Shown here: positions 13,312-20,647 of the stretch, piece by piece
Numbering within the stretch: position 1 is the first letter of the stretch
Layout of the letters: every line of letters starts with the position of its first letter
DNA from: a virus
IMG/VR virus record: IMGVR_UViG_3300028553_000200
Coordinates: 1 to 20,647 of that record
Reading direction: 5' to 3' (one strand)
DNA: 20,647 bases
Notes under the pieces: generated by a model
Told to the model about the DNA's origin: nothing
The model's input: the letters and a program-made list of their open reading frames with translations, nothing else
Databases searched by the model: none
Made by a program: the position numbers and the translations under genes

Positions 13312-15933
13312 ATGATGATACTTGAAAACAAAATCAATTTATTAACAGAAAAAATCAATGCTGGTGAGTTTCTATTATTGGAAATGAAAAAGATTGGGAT
13401 TGAGAAATTACCTTATTCGAAATCCTCACTTAAAAGATTTATTGATGGTAAAACTATGGATGTTCATTATAACGGACATTATAAAACATATGTAAAGAAA
13501 CTAAACGACGTGTTATCTAAAAAAAATTACGGTGATTTAGAATTAGAAGATATTATTAAATCAATTAGTAAATTCCCGAAAACTGTCAGAAACAATGCGG
13601 GTGGGGCATTTAACCATGTTTTATTTTGGAAAATGTTATCACCCCAAAAAAAAGAAATCCCATCAGAATTAAAATCAAGAATTATAAAAGATTTTGGATC
13701 AATAAATGAATTTAAAAATAAATTCAACGAAGAATCTAAAGATAGATTCGGATCTGGATGGTGTTGGTTGGTTCTAACAAAAAATGGTAGGTTAAAAATT
13801 ATGTCAACACCAAATCAAGACAATCCATTAATGAATGTTATTGAGGGAGGTGGGTTTCCAATATTAGGTTTGGACTTATGGGAACATGCGTATTATCTAA
13901 AGTATCAAAACAAAAGAGATGAATATATTAAAAACTTTTGGCATGTAGTTAATTGGGACTTTGTAAATGACTTGTATTTGAAAAAACAAAAATCTAAATT
14001 AATGGAATCAATTAGGATTATTAAAGAAGAAACTAGTAATGACGGATTACCTGAAAGTGAATACATCGTTAATGGAAGAATTAATCCCAAATTAACCCAA
14101 GAATTATTAAAAAAAGTATATCCAGAATGTAGTCCTAAAATAATAAAAGATTATGACTTAAATAAACGTATACCAAATGCCTGTTATGGTAAAATAGAAT
14201 CAGATACTTGCAAAACTGGTTATGGTGTTATTGGTGGTAAATATGCGATGAGTCAAAGGGGTGGTTTAGGTGAATGGTCAGTTTTGAATTGGTTTGACGG
14301 TCATAAAGATATTAGTAAAAAGATTTTAGAGTTTTATGGATTTCTAAATAGTGAAAAAAGTTCGTTTAAGTCTTGGATGAATAAAATGAAAAATGCTTTA
14401 TTTGCTGAAGACAGAAAATTAGTCCAACAATTATTACCATTAATTTCTAATCCTGAAACAAAAAAAGGATCATTAGACCTTGGTATTACTAGAGAAAATA
14501 CTGCGGTAGATATTTTAAATTCCTTATATAGTCAATCAAAAATAACAAGATTTTGTGATGGAGACCTTCGTGATAAATTTAAAGGTCAAGATATGATATG
14601 GAATGAAGACAATGTTGATAAGTTCGTTCAGGTTAAACCAACACATGATTTATTTAAAGGTGATGAGAATGGACAACCAATATATGTATTCAAAAGTAAA
14701 AACAAATATGAAGTTAAGAATATTCAAATATTTGTTTTCATATATAATCGTAACAATTATATATTATTCAATAATAACGCAACCCCAACCCCAATTGAAA
14801 ACGATTCTAATTTCAAATATTCATATACATTCAAAGAAGATGAGATAATGAAAAAAGATGGCAATGTTTTCTTAAAAAAATTAACTGAATCAACACGTAA
14901 AAACAGACTATTACTTGAGGGTAGTAATTTCCCATTCTCCAAAAAAAGAATGAGGGATTTAATGTTTAATCAATACCCAAGTTGTGATGATGATAAGTCA
15001 GGTAATGGTTGTATTGGTAAAATTAATGAACCAAATTGCGAAACAAACATTGGGATTATTGGAGGTTATTACACAGAAGAAGAATATGGTGGAAGTGGTA
15101 ATTGGTCATTAATTAATCGTTGGGATGCCAATACAAATATTCATAGTGCAATTATTAACATATATAAAAGAGAAAAAAAGAAAACAAAACGTAATTTAAA
15201 TCTTGAGGATTGGATTTTAGAAAACGTATATGACTTGTTCTCAAATGATGGAATTTACACAGAAGAACTAGTTGATATTGCTAAAGATTATTTTGATAAA
15301 GGTATTAAAAATGAATCTTTTGCCAAAAATATTATTGAGAAAATATATGATTTAGATAAGAAAAAAGAAAATATTGACTATAAGTTATATAACTATTGTG
15401 GTGGAGCAATCAATGATACACTTTATGGTCAAGATATTGTTTTAGAACTAGAAAACAATGAACCAATTTACTTCCAAGTAAAACCATTCAAGCCAGACGA
15501 TATTGGTTATTTTGAAGACGATGATAGAGGGTTTTATTATGGGGTTAAATCATATAACCAACATAATAAATATAAAATGGATTATGTTGATATTATAATA
15601 TATGTTAATACATCAACAGATGAATATGTTATGTTCAGAAATGATTATAATAAAATAATAACAACAAGTAGTACCAATTACGGTGGTCTTAAATTTATAA
15701 TCAATTATTATGAAGAACCATTAAAAACAAATATATTATTTGAATTAAAGAAAGGAACAACATTAAGTTCAGAAAAAAAATTATTACGAAGAGACAAAGA
15801 AAAATTAGTTAAGTATTACCAAGATAGAATACAATTCTTTCAAGATAAACTAAAAGATTTGGGAATTTCAGAAGAATTAAGTGAAGGTATTAAACAATGT
15901 AAAATTCAATTGTTGAAATTATTAACACAATAA
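13312..15933 (+). CDS. Superoxide dismutase (Mn/Fe type) fused to two tandem copies of an unknown nuclease-like module
   Basis: This protein is 873 residues. Residues 25-225 are a whole Fe/Mn superoxide dismutase, which converts superoxide to O2 and H2O2. The metal ligands are present: His52 (VHYNGHYKTY), His102 (FNHVLFW), Asp188 and His192 (DLWEHAYY). Second-shell residues are His56, Tyr60 and Gln169 in NQD, with Gly98 where iron enzymes have Gln; this is the manganese pattern. Then come two related modules, about 250-515 and 537-802. Each has three cysteines (273, 291, 300; 558, 567, 576), a G.IGG.Y.....GG.G.WS..N..D block, and GQD followed by QVKP (Asp427, Lys442; Asp708, Lys724), like a PD-(D/E)xK core with Gln for Glu. 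The C-terminus is a basic coiled coil. LTE...LLLE peptides lie at residues 11-24 and 524-536. I chose ATG 13312 over TTG 13285, which overlaps the helicase stop. Confidence 0.88.
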   Translation: MMILENKINLLTEKINAGEFLLLEMKKIGIEKLPYSKSSLKRFIDGKTMDVHYNGHYKTYVKKLNDVLSKKNYGDLELEDIIKSISKFPKTVRNNAGGAFNHVLFWKMLSPQKKEIPSELKSRIIKDFGSINEFKNKFNEESKDRFGSGWCWLVLTKNGRLKIMSTPNQDNPLMNVIEGGGFPILGLDLWEHAYYLKYQNKRDEYIKNFWHVVNWDFVNDLYLKKQKSKLMESIRIIKEETSNDGLPESEYIVNGRINPKLTQELLKKVYPECSPKIIKDYDLNKRIPNACYGKIESDTCKTGYGVIGGKYAMSQRGGLGEWSVLNWFDGHKDISKKILEFYGFLNSEKSSFKSWMNKMKNALFAEDRKLVQQLLPLISNPETKKGSLDLGITRENTAVDILNSLYSQSKITRFCDGDLRDKFKGQDMIWNEDNVDKFVQVKPTHDLFKGDENGQPIYVFKSKNKYEVKNIQIFVFIYNRNNYILFNNNATPTPIENDSNFKYSYTFKEDEIMKKDGNVFLKKLTESTRKNRLLLEGSNFPFSKKRMRDLMFNQYPSCDDDKSGNGCIGKINEPNCETNIGIIGGYYTEEEYGGSGNWSLINRWDANTNIHSAIINIYKREKKKTKRNLNLEDWILENVYDLFSNDGIYTEELVDIAKDYFDKGIKNESFAKNIIEKIYDLDKKKENIDYKLYNYCGGAINDTLYGQDIVLELENNEPIYFQVKPFKPDDIGYFEDDDRGFYYGVKSYNQHNKYKMDYVDIIIYVNTSTDEYVMFRNDYNKIITTSSTNYGGLKFIINYYEEPLKTNILFELKKGTTLSSEKKLLRRDKEKLVKYYQDRIQFFQDKLKDLGISEELSEGIKQCKIQLLKLLTQ

Positions 15934-15938
15934 TTTGA

Positions 15939-15945
15939 TATTTAT
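15939..15945 (+). promoter_or_regulatory. TATTTAT motif within palindrome TATTTATAAATA, gp13-like gene
   Basis: GATATTTAT ends 12 nt before ATG 15958. Here the sequence continues as TATTTATAAATA, a perfect 12-bp palindrome that also contains the T4 late-promoter core TATAAATA in the sense direction (15943-15950). Confidence 0.5.
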
Positions 15946-15957
15946 AAATAAAAAACT

Positions 15958-17079
15958 ATGTCAATAATACCCGAACCAGAAAGAACACAGCTCTACACAA
16001 AATTAAGACACTCATTGGGTGCTCCACTAAGAAGTATTGAGCTGGAAGATGAACAACTAGATTCCTTATTACAATTGGCAATTGAGGATTATTCACAATA
16101 CATACAAGATTGGTTAATTGAATCTCAATGGTCTTCCTTATATGGATTGAACTTGGATACCCAATCATTATCAAAAGCCTTCATAACAAAAGGTTTTGAC
16201 TTTGAGAATAGATATTCTTATGCCTATTCTAAAATTGTTGGATTACAAGCTGGTGGTGACAGTGTATTAAAGAAAGATTATATACAACTTATACCCCACC
16301 AACAGATATATGAAATACCAGCAGGTCGTGAGTTAAACGAACTTCTATGGTTTACTCCAGCAACTCTTAATAATTTATTATTTGACCCATTTTCGTTTGG
16401 TGCTATGGGTGGTGTTGGATTGGGTGGTCCTGGTGGTTTTACTCAAATGGGTAATAGTGGTTCATATTTTATGATGCCAGTATTTGATATGTTATTAAGA
16501 ATGCAGGAAATTAATATCCAAAGAAGAATTATTGGTGGGGAAATGACTTATCGTGTTACCGCACTACCTGAAGGCAAAAAAGCTGTTCACTTAATGCAAA
16601 CACCTGGGGGTAAATTTGACTTTGGTAATGCAACATTGATGAATGGTAAGGTTTGGTATTGGTATTATGAAGTTGACGGTCCAGATAGAGATGACTGTTT
16701 AAAAAAGAATCCTGATATAATAAAATTACCTTCCGATGTCCCATTTGATAAACTAAGTTGGATTGATTTAAATAACCCCGCTCAAATATGGGTTCGTAAG
16801 TGGTTCTTTGCGTCCGCCAAGGAAACATTATCAAAAGTAAGGGGTAAGTTCAGTGGTAACATTAAAACTCCTGACAGCGAGCTTACAATGGATTATCAGA
16901 GTTTAGCCACAGAAGGTAAAGATGAAAAAACAAAATTGATTGAAGAATTAACTGGGGCTGAAGGAAGATTATCAAGACTTAGACCAGAAAAGGTAATGGA
17001 AAGAGAAGCGTTGATTGCTGAAAACCTAAATAAGGTTAAAAAATTCCAAGCAATGCCAAGACAAATATATGTAATATAA
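15958..17079 (+). CDS. Neck protein (T4 gp13-like)
   Basis: This protein is 373 residues; T4 gp13 has 309. The N-terminal helices LRHSLGAPLRSIELEDEQLDSLLQLAIEDY (residues 16-45) match the LGaP...iELtdeql...i..A..dY opening of gp13-type neck proteins, which connect the packaged head to the tail. The middle, LKKDYIQLIPHQQIYEIP followed by a hydrophobic stretch, fits the beta core. A glycine-rich loop (FGAMGGVGLGGPGGF, 147-161) and a C-terminal charged helix (EELTGAEGRLSRLRPEKVMEREAL) follow. It lies on the plus strand, while the gp14/gp15-like genes are on the minus strand 4 kb away, so the neck set is split over two directions. Its stop and the next start share one base (TAATG), showing translational coupling. 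Confidence 0.75.
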   Translation: MSIIPEPERTQLYTKLRHSLGAPLRSIELEDEQLDSLLQLAIEDYSQYIQDWLIESQWSSLYGLNLDTQSLSKAFITKGFDFENRYSYAYSKIVGLQAGGDSVLKKDYIQLIPHQQIYEIPAGRELNELLWFTPATLNNLLFDPFSFGAMGGVGLGGPGGFTQMGNSGSYFMMPVFDMLLRMQEINIQRRIIGGEMTYRVTALPEGKKAVHLMQTPGGKFDFGNATLMNGKVWYWYYEVDGPDRDDCLKKNPDIIKLPSDVPFDKLSWIDLNNPAQIWVRKWFFASAKETLSKVRGKFSGNIKTPDSELTMDYQSLATEGKDEKTKLIEELTGAEGRLSRLRPEKVMEREALIAENLNKVKKFQAMPRQIYVI

Positions 17080-17423
17080 TGGAACAAAAGAAAAAAATTG
17101 GTGAAATAACCAAAACATTAAAATACGGACAACAAACTCAACCAACTAAATTAAAGAAGATTGTAAATGTCCCAACCTATACCACAAATGGTGAATACCT
17201 TTTGATTATTAAAGATGTTGATAAATGTGAAATAACTTTGGATGGTGAAACAACCGAATCAGTTAAAATAAAAGTTTTAACCAAGACAATTATATTACCA
17301 AAGAATTCTTTGATTGATGAGCAATATGAGGAAATTGAAATTGATAATGGAGCTTGTGTTGAACTTGAATATTATATGGGGGGTTGGTACATAATATCCT
17401 CAGATGGAATGAAACTAAATTAA
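17079..17423 (+). CDS. Small beta-rich phage protein, coupled to the neck gene
   Basis: This 114-residue protein starts at ATG 17079, overlapping the gp13-like stop by one base. The first 35 residues are basic and Gln/Thr-rich (KIGEITKTLKYGQQTQPTKL). The rest alternates in strands and ends IDNGACVELEYYMGGWYI, then ISSDGMKLN. A similar C-terminal pattern (IDE.Y..I.l..ga.VEl.y..g.WYI.SSDG.K) occurs in small structural proteins of other tailed phages as I remember them, for example in fibre or decoration contexts. No catalytic residues, signal or membrane segment is seen. Because it is co-translated with a neck protein I infer a virion role such as a neck or head decoration. A terminator begins 7 nt after its stop. 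Confidence 0.65.
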   Translation: MEQKKKIGEITKTLKYGQQTQPTKLKKIVNVPTYTTNGEYLLIIKDVDKCEITLDGETTESVKIKVLTKTIILPKNSLIDEQYEEIEIDNGACVELEYYMGGWYIISSDGMKLN

Positions 17424-17429
17424 ATAATT

Positions 17430-17452
17430 AACCCCACCTTTTGAGTGGGGTT
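17430..17452 (+). terminator. Rho-independent terminator between convergent gp13-like and polymerase units
   Basis: AACCCCAC pairs with GTGGGGTT around a 7-nt loop and is followed on the plus strand by a long T-run (17451-17459). The minus strand lacks a good T-run after the stem (TTAATTATTTAA), so it mainly serves the rightward genes, though it could slow polymerase transcripts too. Confidence 0.88.
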
Positions 17453-17457
17453 TTTTT

Positions 17458-20259
17458 TTAACCATTATTAAATTGTTCCCATCCTTCTTCAGCTAAATCG
17501 TAAATATAGTTGGGATTAATTCCTCTTTTGTTCCAGTATTCAATTTCCTTTTGTTCTAAATCCAATACATCCTCCTTTAGTCTGTCTTGATCTTTTTCCT
17601 CAAATGGAACTCCATTTATTAGTTCACATTGTTGTTGTGTATAGAATTGTCTTTTCACAGGATTATCAATAATAAGAGTATCTCTCACATCTTGTTTGAA
17701 GACAACTAATAAAGGTTCAATACGATTATTAAATGTTGTGATTGTTCTCGCTACATTGTATTCTCCTGTCATGTTGGGATTGTTTTCTAAATCGTTTGGG
17801 TCTAACATATAACAATTAAGTTGTGTATAAGAATCAACAGAATCTAGTGGTATTTGTCCATAACCTTCCATAAAATTATCTAAATCTTGTTGAGTCCAAC
17901 CTTTTTTTGGTTTATTAATTTTTTGTACATCCCCATGACTTGCTTTTGTTCCGTTATTAACATAATAAATTACATCACCCAAATTAATTTTTAGATTATG
18001 TTTGATTGCTAATTCTAAATGAGCCATTCTCGACATTGCCCCACCTGATTTGGTTGTTTGTTTTGACCTCTCAATATAATCCTTGATACTCAGTTTAACC
18101 TTAGCTCTTTGAGCCACTTTCATCAATGGTATTTCTTTGTTATAGATTTTAGTTAAGTATTCATAATACCACTCAACAAACTTTTGACCCTCACCTTCCA
18201 ATAACAATCTAATTGCTTTATCCAAATATTCCTCAATGTATAGTGGAAGTTTTTTTGATTTAATTGAGTTACCTGTAAGTTTTACCTTTCCATTGTGTTC
18301 CATCGTTGCGTAATTCTTACGAGCAAGATTAATACATGATTTCCAAGTTCCATCACAATCTAGAGCCATTTCACCTCTCATAAAAATATCGTTAAACTCC
18401 GCAACATCAGCATCATATCCTTTATACTCCTTACCCTTTTTAACCTTCCAATTAAGACCTTTCCCAATATAAACTCTATCATCCACTCCACCTTTAGGTA
18501 GTGAGAAATTCACACCATCCGTATCCATTACAAGTGCGGTATAACCTTTTCCCATAAAAAACTTAATCATCTGACGAAGATATTGTCTTCCAGTACAAGT
18601 TATCTGTTCACCCATATACATATCACCCCATGCAAACACATGAGGGGCTGATAAAGCACCAAACATTGAGTTGATGAATATCTTGATTGGTAATTGTTTT
18701 CTATCATATGATAATGATTTCTTCTTGTCTTTATCATACCATTCAGCCGCCAAGTTCTTGTACATAATACGAGCACTTCTAAAATATGATAACATACCTT
18801 TCATCGCACCTGTAATATCACAATCAGGGAATACATCGTGAACCAATTGAATTGATGGATATAGAGATGAGTAGTCAAGTTTTAAAACATCCTTGGAATA
18901 ACCCACTCTTAATAGTCTTGATAAACCACCAACAAAATCAGTTTTCTTTTCTTTTTGGGGAATTGCAAGTTTATGTTTATAAGACCAAGCCATCATCAAC
19001 ATTTTCCATAATGTTGCAGTTCCAATGGTGGAAACTCTTTCATAAGTTGTTGGAATCATTGAGGCCAACATAAATGTACCTTGATTGAATTCATCATCCA
19101 CCTTCAAGGTTTCCTCCAAGTCATCATCCAAATATCTCTCAACAATATTGTCCCCAGTTGTTTTAATATAAACACCAGGATGTTTTTTATCTAGGTTATT
19201 GAATTGTGGATTATCAGCTTTCTTATATTTTCCATTTTGGACATTCAACCAATACTCTTCTTTATTAGCGTACATTGACCCAATTTTATTATGGTCAATA
19301 TAAACACGATCAGGAGCTTCAACATTAATATACTGAGTAATGTATTTAAGACCTGCAGATTTAATACTCGAATTGATTGCTTGAGCTCTTCTAACTGAGT
19401 GTAGGATATCAATAACATTATATCCCCATATTCCAATCTGTTTAAATTCCTCTACTTCATTTGCGAGTTTCAACATACCCTTAGTTTGTTTAAATTTATA
19501 TTCTGGATGTAAGGTCTTACATATACGTTTAATGTCAAGATGTAAAGTTTTACACCTTTCCATAATCCAATACCAGTCAAAGTTGGATGAATTATATCCA
19601 CCAATGATTGATGGTTTAACTTCGTCAATAATTCTGAAAAACTCAACAAGCCCTGCTCGTTCTTGGTCTTCAGTTGCACATTCAATTACTTTCTCTAATC
19701 CTTTGTTTGTTTTAATTCCAATCATAAATATTCTACCATCTTTAGGTTCTAAAGAGGTAGTCTCTAAGTCGAATACCAATCTTGTAATGTCATTATAATC
19801 ATCGTACCCTTTGAATAACCTCTTTTCCTTTTGGATTAGATATTGTTCAACTGGGGAAGGTATTAAGAAGTATTCTTTGGTTTTTTCGCCATAAGGGTCA
19901 ATTCCTCCTTCTTTAAAGAATTGCATTAAACTTCTGTAACCCTTTAAAGATTTGACCATATACTTAAGACCTTTCTCAAGTCTTTCATTACCACCAGTCT
20001 CCAATTTCTCAATTAGGATTCCGTGTTTGGTCATTGCTTCTTTTTGATTTGCTTTGGACGATTTGTAGAAATTAAGTCCGTGTAGGTCACCAACCCAAGC
20101 AAATGGGGTGAATGTATCCTTTCTAATTTCTTTTCCTTTACCGGGGATTTCTTTAATCTTAAAGATGTTTTCTGAAGCCCAATCATATTCTATTGCGACT
20201 ATGTGTTCTTCGGGGTCGTTTCCGTGGAGGAAACTTTCGATTTCTTCTGGTGTTATCAT
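17458..20259 (-). CDS. Family B replicative DNA polymerase (T4 gp43-like)
   Basis: This 933-residue protein is close to T4 gp43 (898 aa). The 3'-5' exonuclease motifs are complete: Exo I VFDLETTS (Asp164, Glu166), Exo II NSSNFD (Asn223-Asp228) and Exo III YNVID (Tyr280, Asp284). Polymerase motifs are motif A LDYSSLYPSI (Asp462), motif B KIFINSMFG (Lys526, Asn530, Gly534) and motif C VMDTDG (Asp579, Asp581). Both activities should therefore work, giving accurate replication of the phage genome. The N-terminal domain (residues 1-160) and the C-terminal 350 residues (thumb and clamp-binding end) are present, and I see no intein, intron or split. The start ATG 20259 is preceded by an A/T-rich leader of about 60 nt with a small hairpin (20289-20305) and a TATTTAT motif (20320-20326). 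The gene converges on the gp13-like unit. Confidence 0.96.
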   Translation of the reverse strand: MITPEEIESFLHGNDPEEHIVAIEYDWASENIFKIKEIPGKGKEIRKDTFTPFAWVGDLHGLNFYKSSKANQKEAMTKHGILIEKLETGGNERLEKGLKYMVKSLKGYRSLMQFFKEGGIDPYGEKTKEYFLIPSPVEQYLIQKEKRLFKGYDDYNDITRLVFDLETTSLEPKDGRIFMIGIKTNKGLEKVIECATEDQERAGLVEFFRIIDEVKPSIIGGYNSSNFDWYWIMERCKTLHLDIKRICKTLHPEYKFKQTKGMLKLANEVEEFKQIGIWGYNVIDILHSVRRAQAINSSIKSAGLKYITQYINVEAPDRVYIDHNKIGSMYANKEEYWLNVQNGKYKKADNPQFNNLDKKHPGVYIKTTGDNIVERYLDDDLEETLKVDDEFNQGTFMLASMIPTTYERVSTIGTATLWKMLMMAWSYKHKLAIPQKEKKTDFVGGLSRLLRVGYSKDVLKLDYSSLYPSIQLVHDVFPDCDITGAMKGMLSYFRSARIMYKNLAAEWYDKDKKKSLSYDRKQLPIKIFINSMFGALSAPHVFAWGDMYMGEQITCTGRQYLRQMIKFFMGKGYTALVMDTDGVNFSLPKGGVDDRVYIGKGLNWKVKKGKEYKGYDADVAEFNDIFMRGEMALDCDGTWKSCINLARKNYATMEHNGKVKLTGNSIKSKKLPLYIEEYLDKAIRLLLEGEGQKFVEWYYEYLTKIYNKEIPLMKVAQRAKVKLSIKDYIERSKQTTKSGGAMSRMAHLELAIKHNLKINLGDVIYYVNNGTKASHGDVQKINKPKKGWTQQDLDNFMEGYGQIPLDSVDSYTQLNCYMLDPNDLENNPNMTGEYNVARTITTFNNRIEPLLVVFKQDVRDTLIIDNPVKRQFYTQQQCELINGVPFEEKDQDRLKEDVLDLEQKEIEYWNKRGINPNYIYDLAEEGWEQFNNG

Positions 20260-20288
20260 TTTTATATTTTTAAGTTTAGTATATTAGC

Positions 20289-20305
20289 TGTCATACAAGA
20301 TGACA
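20289..20305 (-). promoter_or_regulatory. Small hairpin in the polymerase leader
   Basis: TGTCAT and ATGACA form a perfect 6-bp inverted repeat with a 5-nt loop, 29 nt before the polymerase ATG and inside the expected leader. T4 and RB69 gp43 bind a leader hairpin to repress their own translation, which makes a similar role conceivable. No T-run follows it. Confidence 0.3.
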
Positions 20306-20319
20306 TTTACCTTATCCTT

Positions 20320-20326
20320 ATAAATA
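20320..20326 (-). promoter_or_regulatory. TATTTAT motif upstream of the polymerase gene
   Basis: ATATTTATA on the minus strand lies 60 nt before ATG 20259, much farther than in the virion genes. The polymerase should be an early or middle gene, so this copy may be fortuitous or used differently. Its plus-strand reading is TATAAATA. Confidence 0.3.
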
Positions 20327-20356
20327 TAGTATGACGATGGGGTTAAGTCAATAAAA

Positions 20357-20384
20357 AGTTGGTGATAAATTAATACCACCAACT
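20357..20384 (-). terminator. Terminator after the right-edge gene
   Basis: AGTTGGTG pairs with CACCAACT around a 12-nt loop and is followed on the minus strand by TTTTTATTG. It lies 20 nt after the stop at 20405. Confidence 0.7.
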
Positions 20385-20404
20385 CTTAATATTGAATAAA
20401 TTAT

Positions 20405-20647
20405 TTAAGCGGTTATTGAAACATATGTAGGTGTTGTTGCCGACAAATATTCCAAGTATAAATTAGAATCATCCGATTTTATAATTTTACAATTATAATC
20501 AGCATATACATGTGTTGCAGATAAAAAATCAGTATAAGACACTGGGTATAATATTTGATTGTATCTAAAATCGTTACCTATTTTGTTTGAAACGAAACTA
20601 TCCCCAATTATGTTGTCAAAACAAGACCCTATAATAGTATTATTATC
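20405..20647 (-). CDS. C-terminal part of a probable fibre-like virion protein, cut by the right edge
   Basis: The minus strand is open from the right edge to TAA at 20407-20405, giving 80 codons. The visible part begins with a repeating pattern (TIIGSCFDNIIGDSFVSN, then KIGNDFRYNQI) in which IG-(D/N/S)-x-F and Asn recur about every 10 residues. This resembles a short-rung beta-helix as found in phage tail fibres and tailspikes. It then changes to an irregular beta segment ending in SATTPTYVSITA. No start is visible. A terminator lies just downstream. The frame is supported by the absence of stops and by the repeat pattern, and the fibre assignment is inferred from the pattern alone. Confidence 0.6.
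   Translation of the reverse strand, partial: DNNTIIGSCFDNIIGDSFVSNKIGNDFRYNQILYPVSYTDFLSATHVYADYNCKIIKSDDSNLYLEYLSATTPTYVSITA

Noticed and set aside
15943-15950. TATAAATA read as a genuine T4-type late promoter
   Set aside because: The sense-strand TATAAATA here is a by-product of the palindrome TATTTATAAATA. Elsewhere the consistent sense-strand element is TATTTAT, so I list that instead.

Overview
This window is a stretch of an AT-rich tailed phage (or prophage) genome with a contractile, T4-type tail. The evidence is a complete T4-gp43-like family B DNA polymerase and a tail module with recognisable sheath (gp18-like), tube (gp19-like), tape-measure, tail-assembly-chaperone (gp26/gp51-like), tail terminator (gp15-like) and neck (gp13-like) proteins. 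The host is most likely a member of Bacteroidota. Starts lack Shine-Dalgarno sequences and have A/T-rich leaders, and the one host-type promoter I see (9701-9731) fits the Bacteroidota pattern TTTG-N19-TAnnTTTG better than the E. coli pattern. The host is an inference.

Layout. Positions 1-11461 are a leftward (minus-strand) late block, in transcription order: a neck-like protein (11461-10961), gp15-like (10958-9921), sheath (9637-6296), a zinc-ribbon gene broken by a frameshift (6172-5709), a HAD-type phosphatase (5634-4798), tube (4648-4160), tail-assembly chaperone in two overlapping frames (4075-3323 and 3366-3181), tape measure (3136-1295) and an unrecognised large protein running off the left edge. 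One small rightward gene, a ribbon-helix-helix (RHH) regulator (9760-9924), sits inside this block with its own promoter and a perfect 16-bp palindrome. Positions 11522-17423 are rightward: a SNF2-type helicase, an 873-residue protein that begins with a complete Mn/Fe superoxide dismutase (SOD) domain followed by two copies of an unknown module, the gp13-like neck protein, and a small beta-rich protein. A terminator at 17430-17452 separates this from the leftward DNA polymerase (20259-17458). The C-terminus of a probable fibre-like protein lies at the right edge.

Regulation. Ten genes carry TATTTAT on their sense strand upstream of the start, at 12-16 nt for six of them. Many transcription units end in a clear hairpin-plus-T terminator. 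I read this as a phage-specific late promoter giving short-leader, mostly single-gene transcripts. The motif also helps choose starts (3136, 11461, 13312).

The most unusual item is the SOD fusion. All four metal ligands are kept, and the duplicated downstream module has a D...QVK signature resembling PD-(D/E)xK nucleases. A short LTE...LLLE-like peptide occurs at its N-terminus and before the second module, and a related peptide opens the HAD protein, suggesting a capsid-targeting or processing tag. No intergenic stretch reaches 300 bases. I saw no tRNA, rRNA, CRISPR array or insertion sequence.
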